This document shows, one piece after another, positions 14,066-21,398 of a DNA stretch of 29,866 nt. Numbering within the stretch: position 1 is the stretch's first letter; each line of letters starts with the position of its first letter. Below the pieces are notes generated by a model. The model was not told the DNA's origin and ran no database searches. It saw only the letters and a program-made list of their open reading frames with translations. The stretch spans positions 1-29,866 of IMG/VR virus record IMGVR_UViG_3300028414_000593, one strand, 5' to 3'. The translations under genes and the position numbers were made by a program. Source of the stretch: a virus.

Positions 14066-14674
14066 TTAGAGCAGTGATTTGATCTGTTTTTTGATAGAAT
14101 GTAACTTATGCATAGCGTGTCCTTGCTTTGCAACGTATACATCTGTCTTATAGCTTTCTGTTAATGTTATTGACTTGTGTTTATACATAGCTGCTTCAGT
14201 TAAGTATGCCGCATATCGATCATCAAGTTGAACAATTTTATCAATTTTGTGATCGCCTTTATCAAACATTAAGTTTTTTATTATACCCATTGCACTTTCA
14301 AAAAGTGCTAATTCTTTGTATAGTACTGTGCCAGTGGAATCTTCAATATTGTAAAACTTTTTGTTTACATTTTCTATTACTTTTCTTTCCACTAACTGAA
14401 TTTTATAATTGCCGTCTATTTCTATTGAATCAGTTTCACGGTTACGAACTGCACCTGCTGTTATCAATGATGTGTCATGTTCTGCACTTGCTGCCACTTC
14501 TGTTGCTGCCGTCTTAGTAGCTTCTTCTAATTTAGCTAGTATATCATACATAGCTTTTGCATCTGTAGATACATTTGCTGTGGGCTTAGTTGATTGATTT
14601 GATTCGTGCGTTTGGGCAGCTGAATTTAGCTTGTCCAAAATATCTTGCATTCCACGTACTTCTGGCGACGACAT
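14066..14674 (-). CDS. Unknown protein of the head/tail assembly block
   Basis: A 202-residue protein with two similar short segments near the N-terminus (GMQDILDKLNSAA at 8-20 and AMYDILAKLEEATK at about 40-53), a possible internal duplication of a D-I-L-x-K-L helix. After a flexible Thr/Ala-rich region comes a beta-strand part (YKIQLVERKVIENVNKKFY) and a helical, basic C-terminus ending IKKQIKSLL. AAGGAG precedes the ATG. Short D-I-L..L repeats at the N-terminus could be docking peptides for a partner. No function can be assigned. Confidence 0.65.
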   Translation of the reverse strand: MSSPEVRGMQDILDKLNSAAQTHESNQSTKPTANVSTDAKAMYDILAKLEEATKTAATEVAASAEHDTSLITAGAVRNRETDSIEIDGNYKIQLVERKVIENVNKKFYNIEDSTGTVLYKELALFESAMGIIKNLMFDKGDHKIDKIVQLDDRYAAYLTEAAMYKHKSITLTESYKTDVYVAKQGHAMHKLHSIKKQIKSLL

Positions 14675-14880
14675 TACATACTCCTTGTTTTTTTATAATA
14701 AACTTTTTTGCCTTCAACAACTTTTTTAATTAAGTTCTTGTTTACTAAGCATTGCATAAGATATACATCTCTTTCTGAAAGATCTTCTTTAGATACTGTT
14801 TCAGTTATAGATTCATATACTTTATTTTCCAATTTGTTTACAAATGTTGGGATTCCGCCAGGGCCTAATATAGATCTCAT
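14674..14880 (-). CDS. Small winged-helix-like protein
   Basis: A 68-residue basic protein. Residues 35-64 (SERDVYLMQCLVNKNLIKKV, then GKKVYYKK) have the look of the recognition helix and wing of a small winged-helix domain, which could bind DNA or a protein partner. GGAGG precedes the ATG, which overlaps the upstream stop (TAATG). Its stop overlaps the next gene by one base. It sits in the structural block, so a role in assembly is as plausible as DNA binding. Confidence 0.6.
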   Translation of the reverse strand: MRSILGPGGIPTFVNKLENKVYESITETVSKEDLSERDVYLMQCLVNKNLIKKVVEGKKVYYKKTRSM

Positions 14881-15584
14881 TAGCCGCGCCTCCCGTATGC
14901 GAGTTGTTTTAATCTTTCAATTTCTTGTCTATTTTGATCTGCCAGTTGTGCGTTTGCATTTGACTGTGCTGCATTTTGTCCACGTTGTACATCATCTGGA
15001 TCTGCGCCAACTGATCTTGCTGCGCCTTGTCCTGTTGCTTGTGGATTTTTGAGACCCGGTACACCTCTAGGCACAGGATTTGAAGCATTTCTTTGTTGAT
15101 CTTGTTGATTGTTTGTAAAATCACGCTGGTTGTTATTGTCTTTTGTTGATTGTGCTTTAATTGCCGAAGCTGATGGTTGTTGTGTTCCAACTGTTCCATA
15201 TGCTTCGTCTACTTGTGGTCCATCAATTTGCTCTAAGTAATCAAATAATGTATCTTCACGTGCTAATTCTTGTGGTGACAAATAATCACCTCTATCTCTT
15301 AATTCATCAAATACTGCAAGTTCATCTCTTAGTTCATCTGCGTCCATATCTTCAGGATGTTTACCTGTTGTTGTCCACGGTGATTCTTCTTCTGTTACCG
15401 GCGCATTAATGTTTAGTAATTCTAATACTGCATTTTTATCATTCACTTTTAAGTTATCTATTAAACTAAGTGTTTGAGTAAAATTTAATTCTCTTAGCGA
15501 GTTTGATAATAGCTCCTGATCAATTTTGATATCTTGACCTTCTAAAAATTCTTGTACTTTATTAATTAAACTTTCTGTTTTCAT
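14880..15584 (-). CDS. Low-complexity Gln/Asn-rich protein, unknown
   Basis: A 234-residue protein in three parts: helical residues 1-65 (LINKVQEFLEGQDIKIDQEL), an acidic central part to about 130 with EDMDADELRDELAVFDELRD, and a long Gln/Asn/Ala-rich disordered C-terminus (about 130-215) with NNQQDQQRNASN, ending in a short basic helix and YGRRG. Disordered polar tails occur in phage scaffold and head-completion proteins. There is 1 base between its ATG and the upstream stop. No family recognised. Confidence 0.6.
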   Translation of the reverse strand: MKTESLINKVQEFLEGQDIKIDQELLSNSLRELNFTQTLSLIDNLKVNDKNAVLELLNINAPVTEEESPWTTTGKHPEDMDADELRDELAVFDELRDRGDYLSPQELAREDTLFDYLEQIDGPQVDEAYGTVGTQQPSASAIKAQSTKDNNNQRDFTNNQQDQQRNASNPVPRGVPGLKNPQATGQGAARSVGADPDDVQRGQNAAQSNANAQLADQNRQEIERLKQLAYGRRG

Positions 15585-15585
15585 A

Positions 15586-15873
15586 TCATTTTCTCGCTTT
15601 GTTTAGTTGTCTCACAATTCTACTTTGTGGGTTAACTCTTTTTGTTCTTTGTGCTTTTTTCATCATACGTGAGCCTTTTGCTGCTCTTGTTTTTCTTAAC
15701 ACAAATCTCTTTTTCAAATCTATAGGTTTGCTACATTGAGCCGGTGATGCTACAACACGACCTTTTCTAGGTCCTACTGTACATCTAAACTTAGTAGTAA
15801 CACTTCTGCCTCTGCGAGCATACACTACTTTAGCTTCTGTAACAACGTTACTATATGATTCGTTCAGTATCAT
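15586..15873 (-). CDS. Small very basic protein, probable nucleic-acid or capsid-interior protein
   Basis: A 95-residue protein with Lys and Arg in roughly a third of positions. The middle (YARRGRSVTTKFRCTVGPRKGR, then CSKPIDLKKR) holds two cysteines in a compact basic module. The last 35 residues (KGSRMMKKAQRTKRVNPQSR) form a basic helical tail. It resembles a family I associate with T4-like marine phages next to head genes. Such charge suggests contact with packaged DNA or an acidic scaffold, such as the acidic protein at 13252-14028. The ATG overlaps the upstream stop (TAATG). Confidence 0.65.
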   Translation of the reverse strand: MILNESYSNVVTEAKVVYARRGRSVTTKFRCTVGPRKGRVVASPAQCSKPIDLKKRFVLRKTRAAKGSRMMKKAQRTKRVNPQSRIVRQLNKARK

Positions 15874-16154
15874 TATTGTACCAGTACCTGCATTCCTTGT
15901 AAATTAAGCAATAATAATACAATTGTACTTAATAATCCTGCAATCACAGTTGCCGCTGCACCTATTACTAATTTGTTACCAGAAACTTTATCAGCTGTAT
16001 TCTTATCCGACAACGCTTTAATTGAATCTGACAGATCGTCAACTTTGTTTTCTAATCTTGTAAATTTTTCTTCTAACACGCGATACCTCTCTGCACATAA
16101 GTCTACATGTGCTTCTAGGTTTTCACGCTCTAGTCTTGATTGTTGCATTGACAT
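15873..16154 (-). CDS. Coiled-coil protein with C-terminal membrane helix (XhlA-like)
   Basis: A 93-residue protein. Residues 1-55 form a charged coiled coil (LEEKFTRLENKVDDLSDSIK), and residues about 64-86 form one hydrophobic membrane helix (LVIGAAATVIAGLLSTIVLL). This layout, N-terminal coiled coil and C-terminal anchor, is that of XhlA-type proteins which work with holins in some phages. By position it could equally be a membrane-bound assembly factor. CGGGAA precedes the ATG. It is the first gene after an 80-base gap containing a perfect late octamer and a strong inverted repeat. Confidence 0.65.
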   Translation of the reverse strand: MSMQQSRLERENLEAHVDLCAERYRVLEEKFTRLENKVDDLSDSIKALSDKNTADKVSGNKLVIGAAATVIAGLLSTIVLLLLNLQGMQVLVQ

Positions 16155-16206
16155 AATTCCCGTCCAATTCCATTTAATTACAATCTCTTAAAGAGCTGAT
16201 TTCTAT

Positions 16207-16226
16207 TATATGCATTCGTGCATATA
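16207..16226 (-). repeat. Perfect inverted repeat in a late leader
   Basis: An 8-bp palindromic stem TATATGCA/TGCATATA with a 4-nt loop (CGAA on the minus strand) begins right where a transcript from the late octamer at 16231-16238 would start. It would put a hairpin at the mRNA 5' end, about 50 bases before the next ATG, and could protect the RNA from decay. Confidence 0.55.
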
Positions 16227-16230
16227 GTAC

Positions 16231-16238
16231 TATTTATA
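16231..16238 (-). promoter_or_regulatory. Late promoter TATAAATA
   Basis: An exact T4 late octamer on the minus strand overlaps the stop of the gene at 16234-16701 and precedes a non-coding leader, upstream of the coiled-coil and head-block genes. Confidence 0.65.
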
Positions 16239-16701
16239 TGTTTTCACTAAAACTGAAGTAAGTATTACACTTATCAACTGTATTGGTGTTTATAACATCT
16301 CCGTCTATTACTACAGTTTCATCTAACTGATCGTGTACTGGTACAAAATCAAAATCCTGTGATAATAATGCAGTATTACTATCATTGCCGTACCAGGCAC
16401 GATCTGTATCTGACACAAATTTTAATATCCATACTGTTTGTGTACCAGTAATGCTTGATCCAAATTTGTAATCAGTTAAATTCTGTGATTCTAGTTTTGT
16501 TATACTACTTATAATTGGTTGTGTTCTTAATCCAATTACCTGCATAAATGTATTTAAGTTTTGACTTTGATAAAACTTTTTCTCATTTATTTTTGGACTT
16601 GATACATTTGAATCAGTAATATCTATTAATGTGTATATAGTGTAAAAGGCCGTATTGCCACCGATTACTTCCGACGGTCTTTGTGTTCCTGTAGAGCGCA
16701 T
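16234..16701 (-). CDS. Virion structural protein candidate
   Basis: A 155-residue beta-rich protein (AFYTIYTLIDITDSN, then TQTVWILKFVSDTDRAWYGN), with no membrane segment or enzyme motif. The composition and position, one base after a larger structural-block gene, match small conserved neck or tail proteins of marine T4-like phages. A weak GAG precedes the ATG, so coupling to the upstream gene is likely. Exact role unknown. Confidence 0.6.
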   Translation of the reverse strand: MRSTGTQRPSEVIGGNTAFYTIYTLIDITDSNVSSPKINEKKFYQSQNLNTFMQVIGLRTQPIISSITKLESQNLTDYKFGSSITGTQTVWILKFVSDTDRAWYGNDSNTALLSQDFDFVPVHDQLDETVVIDGDVINTNTVDKCNTYFSFSENI

Positions 16702-16702
16702 A

Positions 16703-17461
16703 TTATAGCTCTGTCATTTTGCCAGCTGCATATCCAGCCGCAAAAGCTGCCGCTCCTCTTGCCACTCGCTTCGCAATCTTTTTAACTTTTCCTTGTCCAA
16801 CAATAAGTCCATTATTTTTAGCAAACTTCATAAACAGTGGACGCATGTCACTTCTGTATGCGGCTGTTTTATAATATCTATCAAGTTGTGTAGCAACTAA
16901 TGTACGCTGTGCTGTAGTTAATTTGCTCCAGTTTTGTGTTAAGCGTCTTGCTGCTCTTAACTTAGGATCTTGTATTGCTAGTTGGCTTTCTAGTCTATAG
17001 AAAAATGATTGTGCTTCACCATGTGACAAATTACCATTTTGTATTTTTCTAAGAAAACCTTTAATTTTATTGTTATCAAGTTGTACTTTACTCATTAACA
17101 TTTTGTCGTTTGCACTATTGACTAACCCTTCTGGTTTGTTTAGTGTAAAAAGTGTTTGATATAAATCTGTTCCGCCTGGGCTTGGTGCAGAAAAGCTACC
17201 TCTAGAAATTGTTGCTTTTGCATAATTGGCTGCCATTGGTGCTGAGTCATAATCTTGACTCATTGCATATAAACTTAACATACTAACAAATGCATGGTCA
17301 GTGATACTACGTGCGCCTTCACGTGAGATTTGCGCTTTTGATTTGTACATACGTGCTTCACCTAAAGATTGCATAAATGGTAGAGCTTTTGAATCTTCGC
17401 TCATTGTGTGTCCACCTTCTAGTTCTGCCCATTGCTTTGCTGTATATTGTTTTTCGTTCAT
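16703..17461 (-). CDS. Conserved structural-block protein, unknown
   Basis: A 252-residue, mostly helical and basic protein. Residues 30-190 contain many short helices (GEARMYKSKAQISREGARSI, SHGEAQSFFYRLESQLAIQD), and the C-terminus (VKKIAKRVARGAAAFAAGYAAG) is a basic amphipathic then Ala/Gly-rich helix that could touch membrane or DNA. The start overlaps the end of the 65-residue gene by four bases (ATGA). I associate this kind of protein with marine T4-like genomes but cannot give a function. Confidence 0.6.
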   Translation of the reverse strand: MNEKQYTAKQWAELEGGHTMSEDSKALPFMQSLGEARMYKSKAQISREGARSITDHAFVSMLSLYAMSQDYDSAPMAANYAKATISRGSFSAPSPGGTDLYQTLFTLNKPEGLVNSANDKMLMSKVQLDNNKIKGFLRKIQNGNLSHGEAQSFFYRLESQLAIQDPKLRAARRLTQNWSKLTTAQRTLVATQLDRYYKTAAYRSDMRPLFMKFAKNNGLIVGQGKVKKIAKRVARGAAAFAAGYAAGKMTEL

Positions 17462-17655
17462 TTTTTATTCTCTTTTGCTATTGCATCACAAGTATCACTT
17501 GCGTATGTTTTAAAGTATCTTGGCGCAAGTGCATGTAAAAATACTGCCCATGCTGCCTTCTCTAAACGCCAACTAATGCTACATGCATGTTTAAAGTGTT
17601 GCCAACGTGTCATTTTTGCTTCGTGTAAGTGTAACTTACATTGCTTACTATACAT
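17458..17655 (-). CDS. Small DUF6356-like protein
   Basis: A 65-residue protein with the pattern H..E..M....H...A..........A...HAL.P..F.T..S (KMTRWQHFKHACSISWR, then AAWAVFLHALAPRYFKTYAS). It looks like the DUF6356 family of small bacterial and phage proteins with conserved histidines and a hydrophobic helix. Function of the family is unknown to me. It begins directly after the stop of the ligase-like gene and overlaps the next start (ATGA), so it depends on coupled translation. Confidence 0.6.
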   Translation of the reverse strand: MYSKQCKLHLHEAKMTRWQHFKHACSISWRLEKAAWAVFLHALAPRYFKTYASDTCDAIAKENKK

Positions 17656-18771
17656 TTAATTGTTCTTTTCCATATTAGCGGCTGTAAAGCCTGCTCTGTT
17701 TACTAGTTTGACATCTTTGCCAATTACATAACCTTCGCCACCTCGTTGTCCACCTGTACTTGCTTCAATATCAGCTGGGTTGGCATCTAGTTGTGCTATA
17801 ATGTTATCTTTAATAGGTCCAATACTACGCATAAATGCAAATACGGCATCTAAACCTTTTTGATGTTGCTTTAAATATTCTACAAGTCTGCCTTGTTTAG
17901 CTTTACTTACCTTAGAACCATCTGCTGTTAACCATTGTACAAAATGCTTACTACCAATTTTACCGGTTGATCTTGTTTTTGCTGCATTGTTCATATACAT
18001 GTACAAGATATCTGGAAAGTTTTTCATTTTAAGTTCTACAGGAGGTGTTAATACTGCATCAATGTCTCCGCCTGCTTGATTAATAAAGTTTTCAAGTTCT
18101 TTTAGTTTAGCACTTTGAATGTCTGGTACATCTGTAAGTGTTTGTGGAGGCATTGCTAACAATGGACCTTCTTGAAACTTAGTTGCATCAACTGAGCTTT
18201 TGTTTCCTTCTAAGTCAATGTGTGCATGTAGCACAACACCTGTATTACTATTGGCAATTTTCTTGCCGATGTCACTTGCAGGATCAACTGAGTACTGTGT
18301 TGTGTTTGGTGTGAATATTAACCTGCCATCTTTTTCTTGTGGTGTTGTAAACCAAAGTAAATCACCATGTACATATCCTCTAAAGTCGCTTGGTGTTGCT
18401 TGCTCAAATGCAGGCCATACACTTTTCATTTGCTTAATAAAGCCGCCGTATTCTTGTGGGTTTTTAGTGTAGCCAGGACGATTCTTTAGCATAGCTTCTA
18501 GACCATCTGCTGATGTGGCTTTGCCGTCATAACCTTTTGCACCAAATCCACTTTTATCTGTTAATATGAACTCGCCGTTTTCATTACGACCAAATATAAC
18601 CGCCGGTGAGCCGTCCCATTTGATAGTTGTATCACTTGGGTTGCTTTCTAAACTGTGCAATGATGCTATTGCTTTTTGGGCACCTGCTTTACCATTCCAA
18701 AGAATGAGGTCTTCGAGGTGTTGGATTCTGGCACTACCTGCCTTCTCTAATAATATTTCTTTGATAAACAT
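17656..18771 (-). CDS. Ligase-fold nucleotidyltransferase-like protein (DUF6267-like)
   Basis: A 371-residue protein with motifs of the covalent nucleotidyltransferase (DNA/RNA ligase) superfamily. Motif I is IKWDGSPA, with Lys51 as the candidate lysine for AMP. A motif III-like GYVHGDLLWF lies at 132-141, motif IV EGYVI at 346-350 and motif V KLVNR at 355-359. Motifs III and IV are about 200 residues apart, far more than in usual ligases, because of a largely helical insertion (about 190-340). The family name I would give is DUF6267, seen in T4-like marine phages. The substrate could be nicked RNA, DNA or a protein. Its start overlaps the stop of the Pol-beta-type nucleotidyltransferase (TAATG), so the two are made together. 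Confidence 0.7.
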   Translation of the reverse strand: MFIKEILLEKAGSARIQHLEDLILWNGKAGAQKAIASLHSLESNPSDTTIKWDGSPAVIFGRNENGEFILTDKSGFGAKGYDGKATSADGLEAMLKNRPGYTKNPQEYGGFIKQMKSVWPAFEQATPSDFRGYVHGDLLWFTTPQEKDGRLIFTPNTTQYSVDPASDIGKKIANSNTGVVLHAHIDLEGNKSSVDATKFQEGPLLAMPPQTLTDVPDIQSAKLKELENFINQAGGDIDAVLTPPVELKMKNFPDILYMYMNNAAKTRSTGKIGSKHFVQWLTADGSKVSKAKQGRLVEYLKQHQKGLDAVFAFMRSIGPIKDNIIAQLDANPADIEASTGGQRGGEGYVIGKDVKLVNRAGFTAANMEKNN

Positions 18772-19706
18772 TAGCCTTCACCTTCTAGTTCTGCTGGAAT
18801 GCCCATGCTTTGAATTTGACCGTTATCTTTAAACTGTCTAATAATTTTATCAACAACTTCACTTGGATAGTTTTTCTTAATTGCTGCTAATAGTGTTTCA
18901 AAACTATATAAATCTTCAGCACTGTCAAGACCAAATTTTGTTGCAATTTCTGTTGGATTTTTAAATGGACCTTCTATTCGTGTATCAATGTTTGCTTTTG
19001 TATAGCCTTGTCCATTTGCTTTAGGTTTAGGTTTACGTGAGATCCAATTTAATCCATCTGATGGGCTCCATATCCAACGCTTTTGTTCTAATGGACGTCC
19101 ATGTTCATTTTGTTCTTCGCTGCTATCTGCTTGATAAACTGCAGCCATTGTTGCTAACATAATATTACGGAAAGTTCCTTTGTAGTTACTAGAACGTCCG
19201 TCTTTACTCATGCCTTTTTCGTGTGGGCTATGATAATATGTTTTCATCCACTCTGGTTCACCTGGCATAAAGTCAATTTGTACTTTACCTGTGCGATTTA
19301 TTCCTTCTTTAGTGTTTTCTGCGTTGTATCCAACAATGTCTACTACTGTCATAAACACACTAGACTTTTTTACATCTTGTATAAGAGGTGATGCTTCTAA
19401 TTTTGCCGCAAATTCTGGTAATTTTTCTGTTGGTAGATCAATTGCTACATCTATATCGCCACTATATTCTTTTTTACCTACGGATCCTAAAACATTGTCT
19501 TTAAGTGACACACCCAAGGACTTTTCTAGTGCTTCTATTGTAGCATCTATTTCAGTATGATGAATTGCGCCAACGCCAGGCATTGCTCCGCCTTCGGATA
19601 GCTTCTTAACATTTACTTTATATAAATTATCGGGCTGAATTTTGCGATGTTTTCTGCTATCACGTGCTTTACGCTTAACTGTGCCTACGATATCTTGAAT
19701 ATTCAT
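18771..19706 (-). CDS. Pol-beta-superfamily nucleotidyltransferase-like protein
   Basis: A 311-residue protein with the signature of the DNA polymerase beta/nucleotidyltransferase fold. Gly74-Ser75 (LGSVGKKEYSGDIDVAID) is followed by the metal-binding Asp84 and Asp86, and KVQIDFM supplies the third acid, Asp145. The helix before it (MPGVGAIHHTEIDATIEALE) is a conserved-looking opener. The C-terminal half (about 150-311) is basic and mixed alpha/beta without a second domain I recognise. Family members add nucleotides to RNA, DNA, proteins or drugs, so the substrate is open. It overlaps both neighbours by 4 and 1 bases, with the ligase-like protein next, suggesting a joint nucleic-acid repair or modification task. 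Confidence 0.7.
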   Translation of the reverse strand: MNIQDIVGTVKRKARDSRKHRKIQPDNLYKVNVKKLSEGGAMPGVGAIHHTEIDATIEALEKSLGVSLKDNVLGSVGKKEYSGDIDVAIDLPTEKLPEFAAKLEASPLIQDVKKSSVFMTVVDIVGYNAENTKEGINRTGKVQIDFMPGEPEWMKTYYHSPHEKGMSKDGRSSNYKGTFRNIMLATMAAVYQADSSEEQNEHGRPLEQKRWIWSPSDGLNWISRKPKPKANGQGYTKANIDTRIEGPFKNPTEIATKFGLDSAEDLYSFETLLAAIKKNYPSEVVDKIIRQFKDNGQIQSMGIPAELEGEG

Positions 19707-19951
19707 TTTTTATTCCTTAGGTTTTTTATACCTCTATTAAAACGTTCAGGATCTCTATTCTTAATACTAAGCATTATACGTTTTTGTATATCTTGGGCAT
19801 CTTCTTCACTATAATTTGCATCTACCATCTCAAGTACATTCATAATTGCACTGATGGCATTGGTACCACGTGATTCCAATATATTAATTCTATCTTTTGT
19901 AGGTGATAGATTATTAATTTCTTCTAATAAACTACGTGTTCTCTTTTTCAT
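19703..19951 (-). CDS. Small basic helical protein, unknown
   Basis: An 82-residue protein, basic and helical (MKKRTRSLLEEINNLSP, then DAQDIQKRIMLSIKNRDPERFNRGI), with no membrane segment. GGAG lies about 10 bases before the ATG, behind a GATAAATA late element and a TATAAT-type -10. It overlaps the nucleotidyltransferase gene by four bases (ATGA), so it is first in that operon and may be a partner or regulator of the pair. No family recognised. Confidence 0.6.
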   Translation of the reverse strand: MKKRTRSLLEEINNLSPTKDRINILESRGTNAISAIMNVLEMVDANYSEEDAQDIQKRIMLSIKNRDPERFNRGIKNLRNKK

Positions 19952-19982
19952 CAGCCCAAACTCCTAAACTGGATATTACTTG

Positions 19983-20020
19983 TATTTATCTATTATACAG
20001 TTATTTGTTAACTTTTTTCA
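19983..20020 (-). promoter_or_regulatory. Late and possible early promoter of the nucleotidyltransferase/ligase operon
   Basis: Minus-strand GATAAATA (19983-19990), 7 of 8 to the late octamer, follows TATAAT with an 18-nt spacer from TTGAAA, a fair sigma70 match at the very end of the helicase gene. Both would feed the operon starting at 19951, so expression may span early and late infection. Confidence 0.5.
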
Positions 20021-21398
20021 ACATGCTTCGTAGTCTATCTGATGCATCTGTGTCTTCAACTATACTCTCTTCTGCAATAGTTTTCTCTTGGTGTGTTACT
20101 GTAGTGTTTCTTTTTAACTTATCCATCATTGCACTCGGTTGATGCATTGTGGATCCTTGTTCATCTTCTGGTAAATCAGTAATACGTAGCCCTGCAATAT
20201 CAAATGCTAAGTCAACTTTCTGTCCAACACCTGCACTACTACGTGTTTTCATAAATTGAATCTGATATCTGCCACGTTCACGCATTGCTGTACTTGTAAA
20301 AATACCAATTACGTTATCTGCTGTCTGGATTTTACTAATACCACCTGCAATATGAGAGTGATCAAACTCTACTTCTTCTACTGCTGCTCTATTTAACTGA
20401 GATGCTGTTGCAAACAATAGATCTTTTTCTACTGCAAAGTTACGTAACTCCTCAGATACAAATTTATCTTTAATAAACAAGTCACTTGGCGGAACTTTAC
20501 GTTGTGCTGGCATCATTAAGTCTAAATAATCAAGTAATACTGCATCTAATTTAATATTATGCTTTACTTCATACTCTTTCATAAAGCTATTTAAATCATT
20601 TACTGTAACACCATTTGGCATTTGCACAATTTGTAGGTTACCTGCTTTTTTACCAATTGCTCCAACCTTTAATCCAACGTCTTCTGCATTTTTAAATACT
20701 TCTTTTGTGTTATATCCTGTAAGCATACTATCAAGACGCATACTACATAGCTCTTCACTAAGTTCCAAACTAATATATAATACATTCTTTCCATCTAACG
20801 CCCAGTTTAATGCTAAATTTTGCAAGAACAAACTCTTACCACCACCTGACGGTGCAGCAAATATATTTAATTCACCTCTATTAAATCCACCATACAGTTT
20901 TTTGTCAATTTCAGTCCAACCTGTGCTTGTTCCACCACGTGCATTGCGAACTTTTTCAATACGTTCTAATGGATTTGCCCAATAGTCTGTACCTAAGTGT
21001 TTAGCAAGCCCAATACCTACTGCTTCTTTAATCATTAATTCTACTGCACCAAATTCACCTTGTTCAAGTAAATCTGTTGAATTCAAAATAGCAGTTTCTA
21101 GTGCTTTGTGTTTACAAAATGTTTCAAACTCATCAATAAACCAATCATCGTGTCTTGCATCTATGTCTTTTAAACTCTGTAGCTCTAATCCAGTTGTTGC
21201 TACAATTTGTTCGCCTGAAGGAAGTGCGCCATAATCGTTTGCATGTTCTTGAATGAACTCTACTGTCTTACGTAATTCTCTTGTAAAATATTCTGGATTA
21301 CATATACCATTAACACGAACAAACAAATCTTGATCGTGTGCTAAAAATTCTACAAATAGTTTTTGTAGTTCAAATGTATATTCTTTTTGTTCACTCAT
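20001..21398 (-). CDS. 41: Replicative DNA helicase, T4 gp41-like
   Basis: A 465-residue DnaB-type helicase that unwinds DNA at the phage fork as a hexamer with the primase. Walker A is APSGGGKS (182-189), the following NVLYISLELSEELCSMR (205-221) carries the H1a glutamate, and Walker B is VLLDYLDL (287-294). Residues 1-140 form the smaller N-terminal domain. Near the C-terminus, QIQFMKTRSSAGVGQKVDL carries the basic residues expected of the arginine finger region. The length is close to T4 gp41 (475). Its start overlaps the primase stop by four bases (ATGA), so the two subunits are made from one mRNA. Confidence 0.96.
   Translation of the reverse strand: MSEQKEYTFELQKLFVEFLAHDQDLFVRVNGICNPEYFTRELRKTVEFIQEHANDYGALPSGEQIVATTGLELQSLKDIDARHDDWFIDEFETFCKHKALETAILNSTDLLEQGEFGAVELMIKEAVGIGLAKHLGTDYWANPLERIEKVRNARGGTSTGWTEIDKKLYGGFNRGELNIFAAPSGGGKSLFLQNLALNWALDGKNVLYISLELSEELCSMRLDSMLTGYNTKEVFKNAEDVGLKVGAIGKKAGNLQIVQMPNGVTVNDLNSFMKEYEVKHNIKLDAVLLDYLDLMMPAQRKVPPSDLFIKDKFVSEELRNFAVEKDLLFATASQLNRAAVEEVEFDHSHIAGGISKIQTADNVIGIFTSTAMRERGRYQIQFMKTRSSAGVGQKVDLAFDIAGLRITDLPEDEQGSTMHQPSAMMDKLKRNTTVTHQEKTIAEESIVEDTDASDRLRSMLKKVNK

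Noticed and set aside
14909-15199. Second minus-strand frame of 96 residues inside the Gln/Asn-rich gene
   Set aside because: It is a shifted reading of low-complexity DNA within a well-placed larger gene and has no ribosome site or coupling.
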